Assembly: GCA_020061965.1 (NCBI GenBank)
Contig: JAGUXG010000080.1
Location: 1 to 11,406, forward strand
DNA: 11,406 nt
Reading direction: 5' to 3'
DNA from: a bacterium
GTDB lineage: Bacteria; UBA9089; UBA9088; JAGUXG01
Shown: in pieces, positions 1 to 6,832 of the stretch
How the letters are laid out: each line of letters opens with the position of its first letter
Position numbering within the stretch: the first letter of the stretch is position 1
Notes under the pieces: generated by a model
What the model was told of the DNA's origin: nothing
Databases searched by the model: none
What the model saw: only the letters and a program-made list of their open reading frames with translations
Program-made: the position numbers and the translations under genes

Positions 1-69
1 TACAACATCCTAAACTTACAACCTAATTCTTTTTGTAAACCTGATTTACTTGGGTATAGTTGTTTCATT

Positions 70-1221
70 TCACAAACTCTTTACAGCCTCTTGGATTCGG
101 TCTCCTGCTTTTTCTAAACAAGGCAGGCTTGTGGCATAAGAGATCCTGATGAACCCTTCTGTTCCAAAGGCTTTGCCTGGGACGACAGCAACTTGTGCCT
201 TTTCAAGCAATCGAGCCGAAAACTCCTCTGAAGATAAAGATAGAGCCTTGATGTTGCAGAAGAGATAGAACGCACCTTCTGGCATCTTGCAGGATAACCC
301 GTGGATATTATTCAATCTATCTGCCATAAACCTTCTTCTTTTATCAAACTCCACTCGCATCTCATTAACGCATTCTTGTTGCCCTGTTATAGCAGCAATA
401 GCTGCATACTGACTGATTGAACAGGGATTGGATGTAGTCTGACTCTGAATCCTTGAGATTGCCTTGATCACATTTATATTCCCAGCAGTATAACCTATTC
501 TCCACCCTGTCATAGAATAGGTTTTTGAGGTGCCGTTGATAACAATGGTCTGGTCAGGAATAAGAGTAGCAATGCTTATGTGTTTATTGCCATCATAGAC
601 AAACCTTTCATAGACCTCATCTGAGATTACCCAAAGTCCCTTTTCTTTGATAACTACAGCCAACCCCAAAAGCTCATCCTCAGAATAGACTATGCCTGCT
701 GGGTTTTGTGGGCTATTCAGGATAATTCCCTTTGTTTTTGAAGAGACAGCCTTCTCCAAATCTTGAGGGGTTAGTTTGAGGGTATCTTCATCTGTTGGCA
801 AGACTACAGGTATTCCTCCAGCCAATTTTACCATTTCACAATAACTTACCCAATATGGAGTAGGGATCAAAACCTCATCTCCAGGGTCACATAATGCCAG
901 AAGGCTGTTGTAGATAGAGTGCTTTGCCCCAGATGAGACCACAATTTGCTGAGGCTCATATTTTAAGCCGTTATCCTCCAATAGCTTTTTAGCAATTGCC
1001 TCCTTTAATTCTAAAATCCCTGAGGCATCCGTATATTTTGTGAAGCCTTTGTTTATTGCTGAGATTGCCGCATCTTTGATGTGCTGTGGCGTATCAAAGT
1101 CAGGCTCACCCACTGATAAATTGACCACATCAAGTCCCTGATTTTTCAGTTCTTTACACTTGGCAGATATAGCCAAAGTCTCCGATGGAGCGGTATTTTC
1201 AGCTTTTTTTGATATATTCAT
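70..1221 (-). CDS. aspC: Aspartate/prephenate-type aminotransferase, class I fold, subgroup Ib
   Basis: PLP enzyme that moves an amino group between an acidic amino acid (aspartate or glutamate) and a 2-oxo acid; cytoplasmic. The 383-residue length is normal for the family. Visible motifs: GEPDF at 38-42, the PLP-contacting Asn in NSPQNPAG (N173), ISDEVY with D201 and Y204, the Schiff-base Lys in NGTSKTYSMTGWR (K233) followed by R241, and R359 in FIRISYA for the substrate carboxylate. K100 in SSGAKHSIYN sits where subgroup Ib aspartate and prephenate aminotransferases carry a Lys that recognises acidic side chains, so acidic substrates are likely. The start ATG follows a strong AAGGAGG site. 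It lies 75 bp after ahcY and may be the last gene of the metK transcript. No terminator is visible in the 69 bp after it. Prephenate rather than aspartate as the main amino acceptor cannot be excluded. Confidence 0.93.
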   Translation of the reverse strand: MNISKKAENTAPSETLAISAKCKELKNQGLDVVNLSVGEPDFDTPQHIKDAAISAINKGFTKYTDASGILELKEAIAKKLLEDNGLKYEPQQIVVSSGAKHSIYNSLLALCDPGDEVLIPTPYWVSYCEMVKLAGGIPVVLPTDEDTLKLTPQDLEKAVSSKTKGIILNSPQNPAGIVYSEDELLGLAVVIKEKGLWVISDEVYERFVYDGNKHISIATLIPDQTIVINGTSKTYSMTGWRIGYTAGNINVIKAISRIQSQTTSNPCSISQYAAIAAITGQQECVNEMRVEFDKRRRFMADRLNNIHGLSCKMPEGAFYLFCNIKALSLSSEEFSARLLEKAQVAVVPGKAFGTEGFIRISYATSLPCLEKAGDRIQEAVKSL

Positions 1222-1296
1222 TTTCCTCCTTGAATCCTTTTAAGCTTAAATTTTCGCAAAATAAGATTTCTTCTCGGTATAAAACCATACATTCTT

Positions 1297-2553
1297 TTAT
1301 GTTCCCATCTCCCAGGAAGAGAGATACTTTTCCTGCTCGGCTGTCAGGCTGTCTATGTAGATTCCCATTGAGGAGAGCTTAAGATGTGCCACCTGTTGGT
1401 CTATCTCTTTTGGAACATCATAAACCCTCTTCTCTAAGCTATCCCTATTCTTGACAACAAACTCAGAGCACAGAGCCTGATTAGCAAAGGACATATCCAT
1501 GACTACTGCTGGGTGTCCCTCTGCTGCTGCCAAGTTGACCAATCTGCCGGAAGCTAAAAGGTTTATCTTTCTTCCATTGGTCAGGGTGTATTCGTCAATC
1601 ACATCTCTTATTCTCCTCTTTGAAGTAGCCAGCCCAGTCAATTCAGGTATGTCAATCTCCACATCAAAATGTCCAGTATTGGCTAAGATAGCACCATTCT
1701 TCATCACCTCAAAGTGTTCCTTTCTTAAGACATGGATGTCGCCTGTTACTGTGATAAAGATATCTCCAAGTCTTGCTGCTTCTTCCATTGGCATTACAGA
1801 AAACCCATCCATAATAGCCTCTAATCCTCTTAATGGATCTACCTCACAGATAGTAACCAGAGCTCCCATCCCTTTTGCCCGCATAGCCAGGCCCTTTCCA
1901 CACCAACCATATCCAGCGATAACAAACCTTTTTCCTGCAAGAAGGATATTCGTTGCCCGCAAGATTCCATCTATTGTTGACTGACCTGTCCCATACCTAT
2001 TGTCAAAAAAGTGTTTTGTGTTGGCATCATTTACAGCAATCATTGGATATAGGAGCTTTCCATCCTTTTCCATACTGCGGAGCCTGATGACACCTGTGGT
2101 TGTCTCCTCTGAACCACCAATGATACCCTCTGTCAAATCTTTATGGTCTTTGTGTATGGCAGAGACAAGGTCTGCACCATCATCCATAGTATAATTGGGT
2201 TTCTCGTCCAAAACAGTTTCAATGTGCTGATAATAGGTCTTTGTACCTTCTCCGTGGATAGCAAAGACAGAAATTTGATGATCCGCTACTAAAGAAGCAG
2301 CCACATCATCCTGTGTTGAGAGCGGGTTTGAGGCACAGAGATAAACCTCTGCCCCTCCTGCTTTCAGTGCATCACAAAGGTTCGCTGTCTCTGAGGTGAC
2401 ATGAAGGCAGCAAGCAATCTTTACTCCAGAAAAAGGCTTCTCCTTGCTAAACCTTTCTTTGATAAGTTTCAGGACTGGCATCTGGTTGCCTGCCCATTCT
2501 ATCCTTATTTTTCCCTTTTCGCTCAAGCCCAAATCTTTTATGTCGTAATTCAT
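1297..2553 (-). CDS. ahcY: Adenosylhomocysteinase (S-adenosylhomocysteine hydrolase)
   Basis: NAD-dependent enzyme that splits S-adenosylhomocysteine into adenosine and homocysteine, removing the product inhibitor of methyltransferases. Motifs along its 418 residues: LHVTSETA with H51, DDGADL at 124-129, EETTTGV (149-155), the catalytic-site NDANTKHFFDN with K180, the NAD-binding GYGWCGKG at 214-221, and EGHP with H346. The protein is of the shorter archaeal/Thermotoga-like type: it ends in WEMGT and lacks the C-terminal Lys/Tyr tail (KPDHYRY type) that reaches the NAD site of the neighbouring subunit in longer forms. The start ATG has an AAGGAGG site four bases upstream. It begins 19 bp after the metK stop, so the two are almost certainly co-transcribed and act in consecutive steps around methyl transfer. 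Confidence 0.97.
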   Translation of the reverse strand: MNYDIKDLGLSEKGKIRIEWAGNQMPVLKLIKERFSKEKPFSGVKIACCLHVTSETANLCDALKAGGAEVYLCASNPLSTQDDVAASLVADHQISVFAIHGEGTKTYYQHIETVLDEKPNYTMDDGADLVSAIHKDHKDLTEGIIGGSEETTTGVIRLRSMEKDGKLLYPMIAVNDANTKHFFDNRYGTGQSTIDGILRATNILLAGKRFVIAGYGWCGKGLAMRAKGMGALVTICEVDPLRGLEAIMDGFSVMPMEEAARLGDIFITVTGDIHVLRKEHFEVMKNGAILANTGHFDVEIDIPELTGLATSKRRIRDVIDEYTLTNGRKINLLASGRLVNLAAAEGHPAVVMDMSFANQALCSEFVVKNRDSLEKRVYDVPKEIDQQVAHLKLSSMGIYIDSLTAEQEKYLSSWEMGT

Positions 2554-2572
2554 TTATCCTCCTTATAAAATT

Positions 2573-3703
2573 TTATTTGAAAACATCCTTTTTATCCGTT
2601 GTCTCCCAAAGAAACTCTTTCTCCTCCCTGCCAAAATGTCCATAAGCAGCGGTCTTTCTGTAGATTGGTCTTCGAAGATTGAGTGTCTCTATTATCCCTT
2701 TTGGCGTGAGGTCAAAGTTCTCTTTTACCTCTTTAACTATCTCTGCCTCTGGTCTCTTGGCTGTACCTTTTGTGTTGACCATGACAGATATAGGCTCTGC
2801 CACGCCTATAGCATAAGCAAGCTGAACCTCGCAGACCCTGGCTACCCCTGAGGCAACAATATTCTTGGCCAAATACCTGGCCATATAAGAGGCTGACCTA
2901 TCAACCTTGGTCGGATCCTTTCCAGAGAAGCATCCACCGCCATGTGCTCCAACACCACCATAGGTATCAGCAATTATCTTTCTGCCTGTAAGACCGCAGT
3001 CTCCCTGAGGCCCTCCAACCACAAATCTTCCTGTTGGGTTGATATAGTATTTTGTCTTCTCATCCAACATAGACTTTGGCAGGATTTTATAGATCACCTC
3101 TTCCATCACACCATCCTTTAAGTCTGAATACTCAATATCTGGTGCGTGCTGGCAGGAGATGACCACAGCTTCAATCCTTGTTGGTATCCCTTCTACATAC
3201 TCAATTGTCACCTGAGATTTTCCATCAGGCCTCAGCCAATCCAAAATCTTGTGCTTTCTGGCATAGGTAAGCCTCCGAGTCAATTTATGAGCCAAAAGGA
3301 TAGTCATAGGCATAAGCTCTGGTGTCTCATCTGAGGCATAGCCAAACATCATTCCCTGATCTCCTGCACCACCAGTGTCAACACCTTGGGCAATGTCAGT
3401 GGACTGCTCCTTGATAGAGGTGATGACTGCACAGGTCTCATAGTCAAACCCATATTCAGCATCTGTGTAGCCAATATCCTGAATTATATTCCTGGTTATT
3501 TTTGGTATATCTACATAGCAGGATGTGGTTATCTCGCCCGCGACAAAAGCAAGCCCTGTGGTCACCAATGTCTCACAAGCAACCCTTCCAATAGGGTCAG
3601 AAGCCATAATAGCATCCAGAACCCCATCTGAAATCTGGTCTGCAATCTTATCTGGATGCCCTTCAGTTACAGACTCTGATGTAAAAAGATAGTCTCTCTT
3701 CAT
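2573..3703 (-). CDS. metK: S-adenosylmethionine synthetase (methionine adenosyltransferase)
   Basis: Makes S-adenosylmethionine from methionine and ATP, with cleavage of the tripolyphosphate intermediate. Length (376 residues) and all signatures match the bacterial family: SVTEGHPDKIADQISD with H16 and D18, GGAGDQGMMFGYA at 111-123, GGPQGDCGLTGRK (230-242), DTYGGVGAHGGG, and the glycine-rich loop GGGCFSGKDPTKVDRS (255-270). This loop has Cys where Ala is usual (GGGAFSG), a conservative change. The ATG is preceded by an AGGAGGAG site. The gene is the first of metK-ahcY(-aspC) and is served by its own promoter at 3732-3760. The inferred leader of some 20 nt is too short for a SAM-sensing riboswitch. 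Confidence 0.98.
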   Translation of the reverse strand: MKRDYLFTSESVTEGHPDKIADQISDGVLDAIMASDPIGRVACETLVTTGLAFVAGEITTSCYVDIPKITRNIIQDIGYTDAEYGFDYETCAVITSIKEQSTDIAQGVDTGGAGDQGMMFGYASDETPELMPMTILLAHKLTRRLTYARKHKILDWLRPDGKSQVTIEYVEGIPTRIEAVVISCQHAPDIEYSDLKDGVMEEVIYKILPKSMLDEKTKYYINPTGRFVVGGPQGDCGLTGRKIIADTYGGVGAHGGGCFSGKDPTKVDRSASYMARYLAKNIVASGVARVCEVQLAYAIGVAEPISVMVNTKGTAKRPEAEIVKEVKENFDLTPKGIIETLNLRRPIYRKTAAYGHFGREEKEFLWETTDKKDVFK

Positions 3704-3731
3704 ATCTCCTCCTGAACTAAAAACTTGGCAA

Positions 3732-3760
3732 AGTATAACTTACAAAAAAAGGAAAGTCAA
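3732..3760 (-). promoter_or_regulatory. Sigma70-like promoter of the metK-ahcY operon
   Basis: On the minus strand TTGACT (3755-3760) and TATACT (3732-3737) are separated by exactly 17 bases, each matching the bacterial consensus at 5 of 6 positions. The predicted start near 3725 gives a leader of about 20 nt that contains the AGGAGGAG ribosome site. A run of seven T fills part of the spacer. It lies between the repeat/terminator at 3768-3829 and the metK start, as expected for an independent transcription unit. Confidence 0.72.
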
Positions 3761-3767
3761 AGTAAAA

Positions 3768-3829
3768 AAATTCCTATTTTCCTTTCAATTTGTTAAACCT
3801 TATCAAAGGGTGCGGAAAATGAGAAATTA
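3768..3829 (-). terminator. Palindromic repeat copy 1, probable terminator of the upstream array
   Basis: Matches 11217-11278 at 59 of 62 positions; the inner 46 bases (3776-3821) are identical. The outer ends are imperfectly complementary (CATTTTCC region at one end, GGAAAAT region at the other), with an inner CCTT-ATCA-AAGG mini-hairpin. Read on the minus strand, the second arm ends in a run of seven T (3763-3769 region), the layout of an intrinsic terminator for the aminotransferase transcript. The stop codon TAA of the aminotransferase (3827-3829) lies inside the first arm. The stem is A+T-rich and the loop about 31 nt long, both atypical of a classical terminator, so termination is inferred; the repeat itself is directly visible. 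Confidence 0.6.
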
Positions 3830-4633
3830 GCCTGCTAATTTTTTTATCTGGTTTTTGAATTCCCAAAGAACTCTTTTGGCGACAGGGCCAGGAAGACCAT
3901 CACCAATCTTCCTTCCATCAATCTCTGTCACAGGCATTATCTCATAAGATGTGTTGGTGAGAAAGACCTCGTCTGCTTGATACAGCTCTTCAATCTTAAA
4001 AACCTCCGCATCTACTTTGGCTATCTCAAGGACAACTCCCCTTGTTATTCCAGGAAGGATTCCTAATGATAGGGGAGGTGTGATGAGCCTCTGGTCTTTA
4101 ACTATAAATATGTTACTCGTTCCTGCTGAGGCAACAAACCCATCTTCTGATAACATTATTGCCTCTTTGCCTTTTGCCTCTAATCTCGCCAGAATAGCCT
4201 CTAAATAATTGGTTGACTTGACACCTGTCGCGGGTCTCTTTCTCGTAGCAACAACAGAAGATATGCCTTTCTCATACATCTTGCTTGGCCAGTCAGAAAA
4301 ATCCTTGGCAAAACAAACAACATTTGGAATGCCACAAGGTTCAATCCCCCATCCCTCTCCCCTTGAAATAGTAAGTCTGAGAAGGGCATCGGAAAGATTG
4401 TTTGCTTTGAGGAGTTTTTGAAAGATGCGGGAATAATCAATCTCTGGCAATGGAAGGTAGATAGCCTCTGCTGATCTTCTTAATCTGTTGATATGCTCTT
4501 CTTCCTTAAATATCCTTCCGCAGTAAGACCTGAGTGTCTCAAAAATTCCGTCTCCATAGAGGAACGACCTGTCAAAGACAGAGACCCTTGCCAGCCTTTC
4601 GGATATAAACCTTCCATTAAGATAAACCTTCAA
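3827..4633 (-). CDS. Class IV PLP aminotransferase-fold protein (IlvE/PabC/D-amino acid transaminase family)
   Basis: Member of the fold-type IV PLP family, which includes branched-chain aminotransferase, D-amino acid transaminase and aminodeoxychorismate lyase; 268 residues is normal. Visible: MKVYLNGRFI start, FLYGDGIFETLR (24-35), the Schiff-base Lys in GVKSTNYLEA (K139), DGFVASAGTSNIFIV (164-178), LITPPLS and the phosphate-binding LGILPGITR (190-198). The Glu that normally contacts the PLP ring nitrogen, five residues before the conserved Asn of the SN-F motif, is Ser169 here, so activity or reaction type may differ. The start is TTG (4631-4633) with no good ribosome site; no other start exists before the in-frame stop, and the conserved N-terminus fits. 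It begins 15 bp after the response regulator stop. Substrate cannot be assigned from sequence. Confidence 0.85.
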   Translation of the reverse strand: MKVYLNGRFISERLARVSVFDRSFLYGDGIFETLRSYCGRIFKEEEHINRLRRSAEAIYLPLPEIDYSRIFQKLLKANNLSDALLRLTISRGEGWGIEPCGIPNVVCFAKDFSDWPSKMYEKGISSVVATRKRPATGVKSTNYLEAILARLEAKGKEAIMLSEDGFVASAGTSNIFIVKDQRLITPPLSLGILPGITRGVVLEIAKVDAEVFKIEELYQADEVFLTNTSYEIMPVTEIDGRKIGDGLPGPVAKRVLWEFKNQIKKLAG

Positions 4634-4648
4634 TTGTAATATCGCTTT

Positions 4649-5104
4649 TCACTGCTTAATAACCGGAACCTTTGAGACTAATGTCCAGTATATCTCAAAG
4701 GTCTCTATAACCTTGGTAAACTTCTCAAAGTCCATAGGCTTGGTGATGTAAGAGACTGCACCATTCTTAAAGCTCTTGACAACATCCTCTTCCCTGTCTG
4801 AGACAGTGAGCATCACCACAGGGATGATGTTATATGGAGGATTGGCTTTCAGCTTCTTCAAAACACCAAAGCCATCCACCTTAGGCATATTGATATCAAG
4901 GAGAATTAGCCCTGGTGTAGCTGGCTTTATTTCAGCATACTTTCCCTCGTGAAAGATAAAGTCTAATGCCTCCTGTCCATCACAAACTATATGTAAGTCA
5001 TTTGTCAGCTTTACCTTCTTAAATGCCCTCTGAATAATAACAATGTCATCGTCACTATCTTCAACTAAAAGAATATTAATTGGCTTAGTTCCATCTATTT
5101 TCAT
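4649..5104 (-). CDS. Rcp1-type single-domain response regulator
   Basis: A lone receiver domain of 151 residues that accepts phosphate from a histidine kinase and signals by protein contact, since no output domain is present. The acidic pair is E15-D16 (LLVEDSDDD), the phosphoacceptor is D70 (LILLDINMPKVDG), with T100 and K122 (ITKPMDF) completing the active site. The long helix-1 region, YNIIPVVMLT and the terminal FEIYWTLVS match the Rcp1 group, known as partners of phytochrome-like and hybrid kinases. An in-frame GTG lies two codons upstream (5108-5110), but ATG at 5102-5104 has AGGAAG at a proper distance and is preferred. No kinase is encoded in the window, so the partner is unknown. It lies between a secreted beta-propeller gene and the class IV aminotransferase, probably on the same transcript. 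Confidence 0.93.
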   Translation of the reverse strand: MKIDGTKPINILLVEDSDDDIVIIQRAFKKVKLTNDLHIVCDGQEALDFIFHEGKYAEIKPATPGLILLDINMPKVDGFGVLKKLKANPPYNIIPVVMLTVSDREEDVVKSFKNGAVSYITKPMDFEKFTKVIETFEIYWTLVSKVPVIKQ

Positions 5105-5109
5105 TTTCA

Positions 5110-5115
5110 CTTCCT
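5110..5115 (-). promoter_or_regulatory. Ribosome binding site fixing the response regulator start
   Basis: AGGAAG on the minus strand, five bases before ATG 5102-5104. The alternative GTG at 5108-5110 would overlap or abut this site, so the ATG is the likely start. Confidence 0.6.
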
Positions 5116-5121
5116 ATAAAT

Positions 5122-5166
5122 AGCTATCAGCTTTCAACTATTTTTATTAGCTGACCGTTGATAGCT
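5122..5166. repeat. Intergenic inverted repeat AGCTATCA/TGATAGCT
   Basis: Perfect 8-base arms at 5122-5129 and 5159-5166 enclose 29 bases, with more AGCTG/CAGCT-like words inside and next to the arms. It fills most of the 62 bp between the beta-propeller gene and the response regulator. No T-run follows it on the minus strand, so it does not look like an intrinsic terminator; it could be an RNA-processing hairpin or a remnant of a dispersed repeat. Confidence 0.5.
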
Positions 5167-5172
5167 GAACTC

Positions 5173-6459
5173 TTACTTATCTTTGATAAGATATATCCTC
5201 GCGCTCTCTTTCCTTAAAACGCCAGAGTAGTTTCCAAACCCAGCAGATTCTGAGAAAAAAATATCGATCTTTTTCTCCCCTTTGCCCTTTGTGAGATAGA
5301 CAGGAATCTCCATTGCTCCACCATCACAGGCTTTCCATCCAAAGGATTGAATAATATCCCCTTTTATCTTTATCCAGTGAGAGTTTGTTCCAGATACCTT
5401 CAATATTGTCTTCTGGGTAGTGGTTGTAGCTGGGGCTGAAACCTCAGGACTTGCATCTGGAATCTGGAGTGTCCATAGATTATTGTCACCTTGATAGTTA
5501 GCTAAGTAAAGCCTCTTTCCAATGGAAAGAGAGAAGGTTGGGCCACCCAAGGAAAGCGTTGTTGGTTCACCCTGAATATCTCCTTTATTGTTAAGGTCAT
5601 AAACATAAAGGTTGTTCCCAGCATAATTTTTGCCTACATATAGCTTTCCGCTCCTTTTGTTGAGGGCAAGGGATATGCTTGCTCCACCATCAGAGTATGT
5701 TGTGTATGTAGAGGGAAGCCCCTGGTCGTCCAATTTTATCACAGATAGATTATCGCTGGCATTGTTATTGGCCAAATATAGCCTTCTCTTTTCTATATCC
5801 AAAGCCATAGAGTAGGTCAGATTGCCTGAGTTATACCTCCATCCCCTGCCAGTAAGCGAGCCATCATCAGCTAACCAGCAGACAAAGGGGTTGTCTCCAC
5901 TGTAGCTTCCAATGTAGAGCTTGTTCTGAATAGGGTTTATCGCTAAAGAAGTGGTGTATCCTGATGTGGTAAAGAAGGATGGAGCACCTGTTGGAATGCC
6001 AGCTGAGTCTAAGTTATAGATACAGATGTTATTACTCCCAGACATATTCCCCACATAGAGCTTTCTCCTCTTGGGGTCAATGGCTATGGAGTAAGCACCC
6101 TGTCCCTCTGTAGCAATGGCAACAAGTGTTGGTGTCCCTGTCAAAAGACCGTCTTTTCCAAGCCTATAGATGTAAAGATAGGCATCCTGATTGTTGCCTA
6201 TATAGAGCTTGTTAGAGAATAAGGCTAAGGAGATGCAGTTTGTTGGTATCTCGCAAGAGATAGGCTCTCCTTTTGGAACTCCATCCTCATCAAGATTATA
6301 GACAATGATATTCTTCATTGATGTGCCACCAAGATACAATCTGTTGTTCTCCTCATCAAGAGCCTGAGACAGGGTATAGACCCCTGCAGAATGGGATGTA
6401 TAGGTGAAAGGATGAACAGATGTACAGAGGATACCAAATAAAAAGATGAGTCTTTTCAT
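5173..6459 (-). CDS. Secreted seven-bladed beta-propeller protein of unknown function
   Basis: A 428-residue protein with an N-terminal signal peptide (MKR then LIFLFGILCTSV). Residues about 28-333 hold seven tandem repeats of 44-49 residues, each with an L-Y-[VIL]-[GA] strand: Tyr at 42, 86, 135, 182, 228, 274 and 318. Several repeats also share N-L-Y-V-Y-x-L-D and a G-x-P-x-G turn. This is the pattern of YVTN/lactonase-like propellers, which form scaffold or binding surfaces outside the cytoplasm. A Thr-rich linker (345-349) leads to a C-terminal segment of about 75 residues, rich in beta-type sequence, that I do not recognise. The Cys at 12 lacks a proper lipobox, so a lipoprotein is unlikely. 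The start ATG lies only 13 nt after the tRNA-Arg 3' end and has no Shine-Dalgarno site. I cannot assign a substrate. Confidence 0.85.
   Translation of the reverse strand: MKRLIFLFGILCTSVHPFTYTSHSAGVYTLSQALDEENNRLYLGGTSMKNIIVYNLDEDGVPKGEPISCEIPTNCISLALFSNKLYIGNNQDAYLYIYRLGKDGLLTGTPTLVAIATEGQGAYSIAIDPKRRKLYVGNMSGSNNICIYNLDSAGIPTGAPSFFTTSGYTTSLAINPIQNKLYIGSYSGDNPFVCWLADDGSLTGRGWRYNSGNLTYSMALDIEKRRLYLANNNASDNLSVIKLDDQGLPSTYTTYSDGGASISLALNKRSGKLYVGKNYAGNNLYVYDLNNKGDIQGEPTTLSLGGPTFSLSIGKRLYLANYQGDNNLWTLQIPDASPEVSAPATTTTQKTILKVSGTNSHWIKIKGDIIQSFGWKACDGGAMEIPVYLTKGKGEKKIDIFFSESAGFGNYSGVLRKESARIYLIKDK
5461..6378 (-). repeat. Seven internal repeats encoding propeller blades
   Basis: Spacing between successive L-Y motifs is 44, 49, 47, 46, 46 and 44 residues. 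Repeat 3 (KLYVGNMSGSNNI) and repeat 6 (KLYVGKNYAGNNL) are the most alike, while repeat 7 is shortened before its L-Y motif. The divergence between repeats suggests old duplication under structural constraint rather than recent expansion. Confidence 0.8.
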
Positions 6460-6472
6460 AAATAATTCAAAA

Positions 6473-6544
6473 TGCGCCTGATAGGAGTTGAACCTACGGC
6501 AAACAGCTTAGGAGGCTGCTGCTCTTCCACTGAGCTACAGGCGC
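6473..6544 (-). tRNA. tRNA-Arg (anticodon CCT)
   Basis: The 72-nt minus-strand sequence folds as a full cloverleaf: acceptor GCGCCTG/CAGGCGC with seven perfect pairs, D-arm GCTC/GAGC, anticodon arm GCAGC/GCTGT around loop CTCCTAA, five-base variable loop, and T-arm GTAGG/CCTAT around TTCAACT, then discriminator A73. The anticodon CCT is at 6510-6512 and reads the Arg codon AGG. The 3' CCA is not encoded, so a CCA-adding enzyme is needed. The 5' end directly abuts the TAG stop of the alkyltransferase gene (6545-6547) and the 3' end is 13 nt from the next ATG. There is no room for a separate promoter on its 5' side other than inside the coding region, so it is probably cut from a mixed mRNA-tRNA transcript. 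Confidence 0.96.
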
Positions 6545-6814
6545 CTAAAAAATACCAGCATTTTCTCTCTCAATCTCTAATATCTTCTCCTTCATATCCT
6601 TGCCACACTTGAATCCTCCAAGTTCTCCATCTTTCTTTATCACCCTATGGCAAGGGATGACGATTGGCAAGGGGTTTTTAGAAAGCACTCTACCTATAGC
6701 CCTCGGCGATGTCCCTATCCTCTCTGCTATGAAGCTATATGAACGGGTCTGGCCATAAGGGATAAATGAGACCAAATTATATATCTTTCTCTGAAATGGT
6801 GTCAATCCTTTCAA
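6545..6814 (-). CDS. ogt: Stand-alone O6-alkylguanine-DNA alkyltransferase catalytic domain
   Basis: An 89-residue protein made only of the DNA-binding/catalytic domain of O6-alkylguanine-DNA alkyltransferases, which take the alkyl group from damaged guanine onto a Cys in a suicide reaction. Visible: TPFQRKIYN start of the domain, GQTRSY with Y26, SPRAIGRVL with the arginine finger R38, the Asn hinge in SKNPLP (N47), the reactive Cys in IPCHRV (C55) and DGELGGF. The usual N-terminal domain (about 80 residues) is missing. Alkyltransferase-like proteins are similarly short but carry Trp or Ala at the Cys position, so this is not a typical one. The start is TTG (6812-6814) immediately after an in-frame TAA, with only 18 bp to the coaBC stop; no earlier start is possible. 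Its stop codon abuts the tRNA. Confidence 0.9.
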   Translation of the reverse strand: MKGLTPFQRKIYNLVSFIPYGQTRSYSFIAERIGTSPRAIGRVLSKNPLPIVIPCHRVIKKDGELGGFKCGKDMKEKILEIERENAGIF

Positions 6815-6832
6815 TTAGTAATCATTATCCAT

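Noticed and set aside
35..49. GTAAA-CCTGA-TTTAC hairpin as terminator after aspC
   Set aside because: Only a five-base A-T-rich stem, and on the minus strand it is followed by A, not T.
3704..3731. Possible SAM riboswitch before metK
   Set aside because: The promoter at 3732-3760 leaves a leader of only about 20-25 nt, too short for any known SAM-sensing fold, and the DNA upstream is the repeat/terminator.
3824..3841. AAATTAGC-CT-GCTAATTT hairpin followed by T on the plus strand, as a terminator
   Set aside because: It would terminate plus-strand transcription, where no gene exists, has a two-base loop, and lies partly in the aminotransferase coding region.
6424..6426. Lipoprotein modification of the beta-propeller protein at Cys12
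   Set aside because: The residues before the Cys (G-I-L) do not fit a lipobox, which needs Gly, Ala or Ser directly before Cys.
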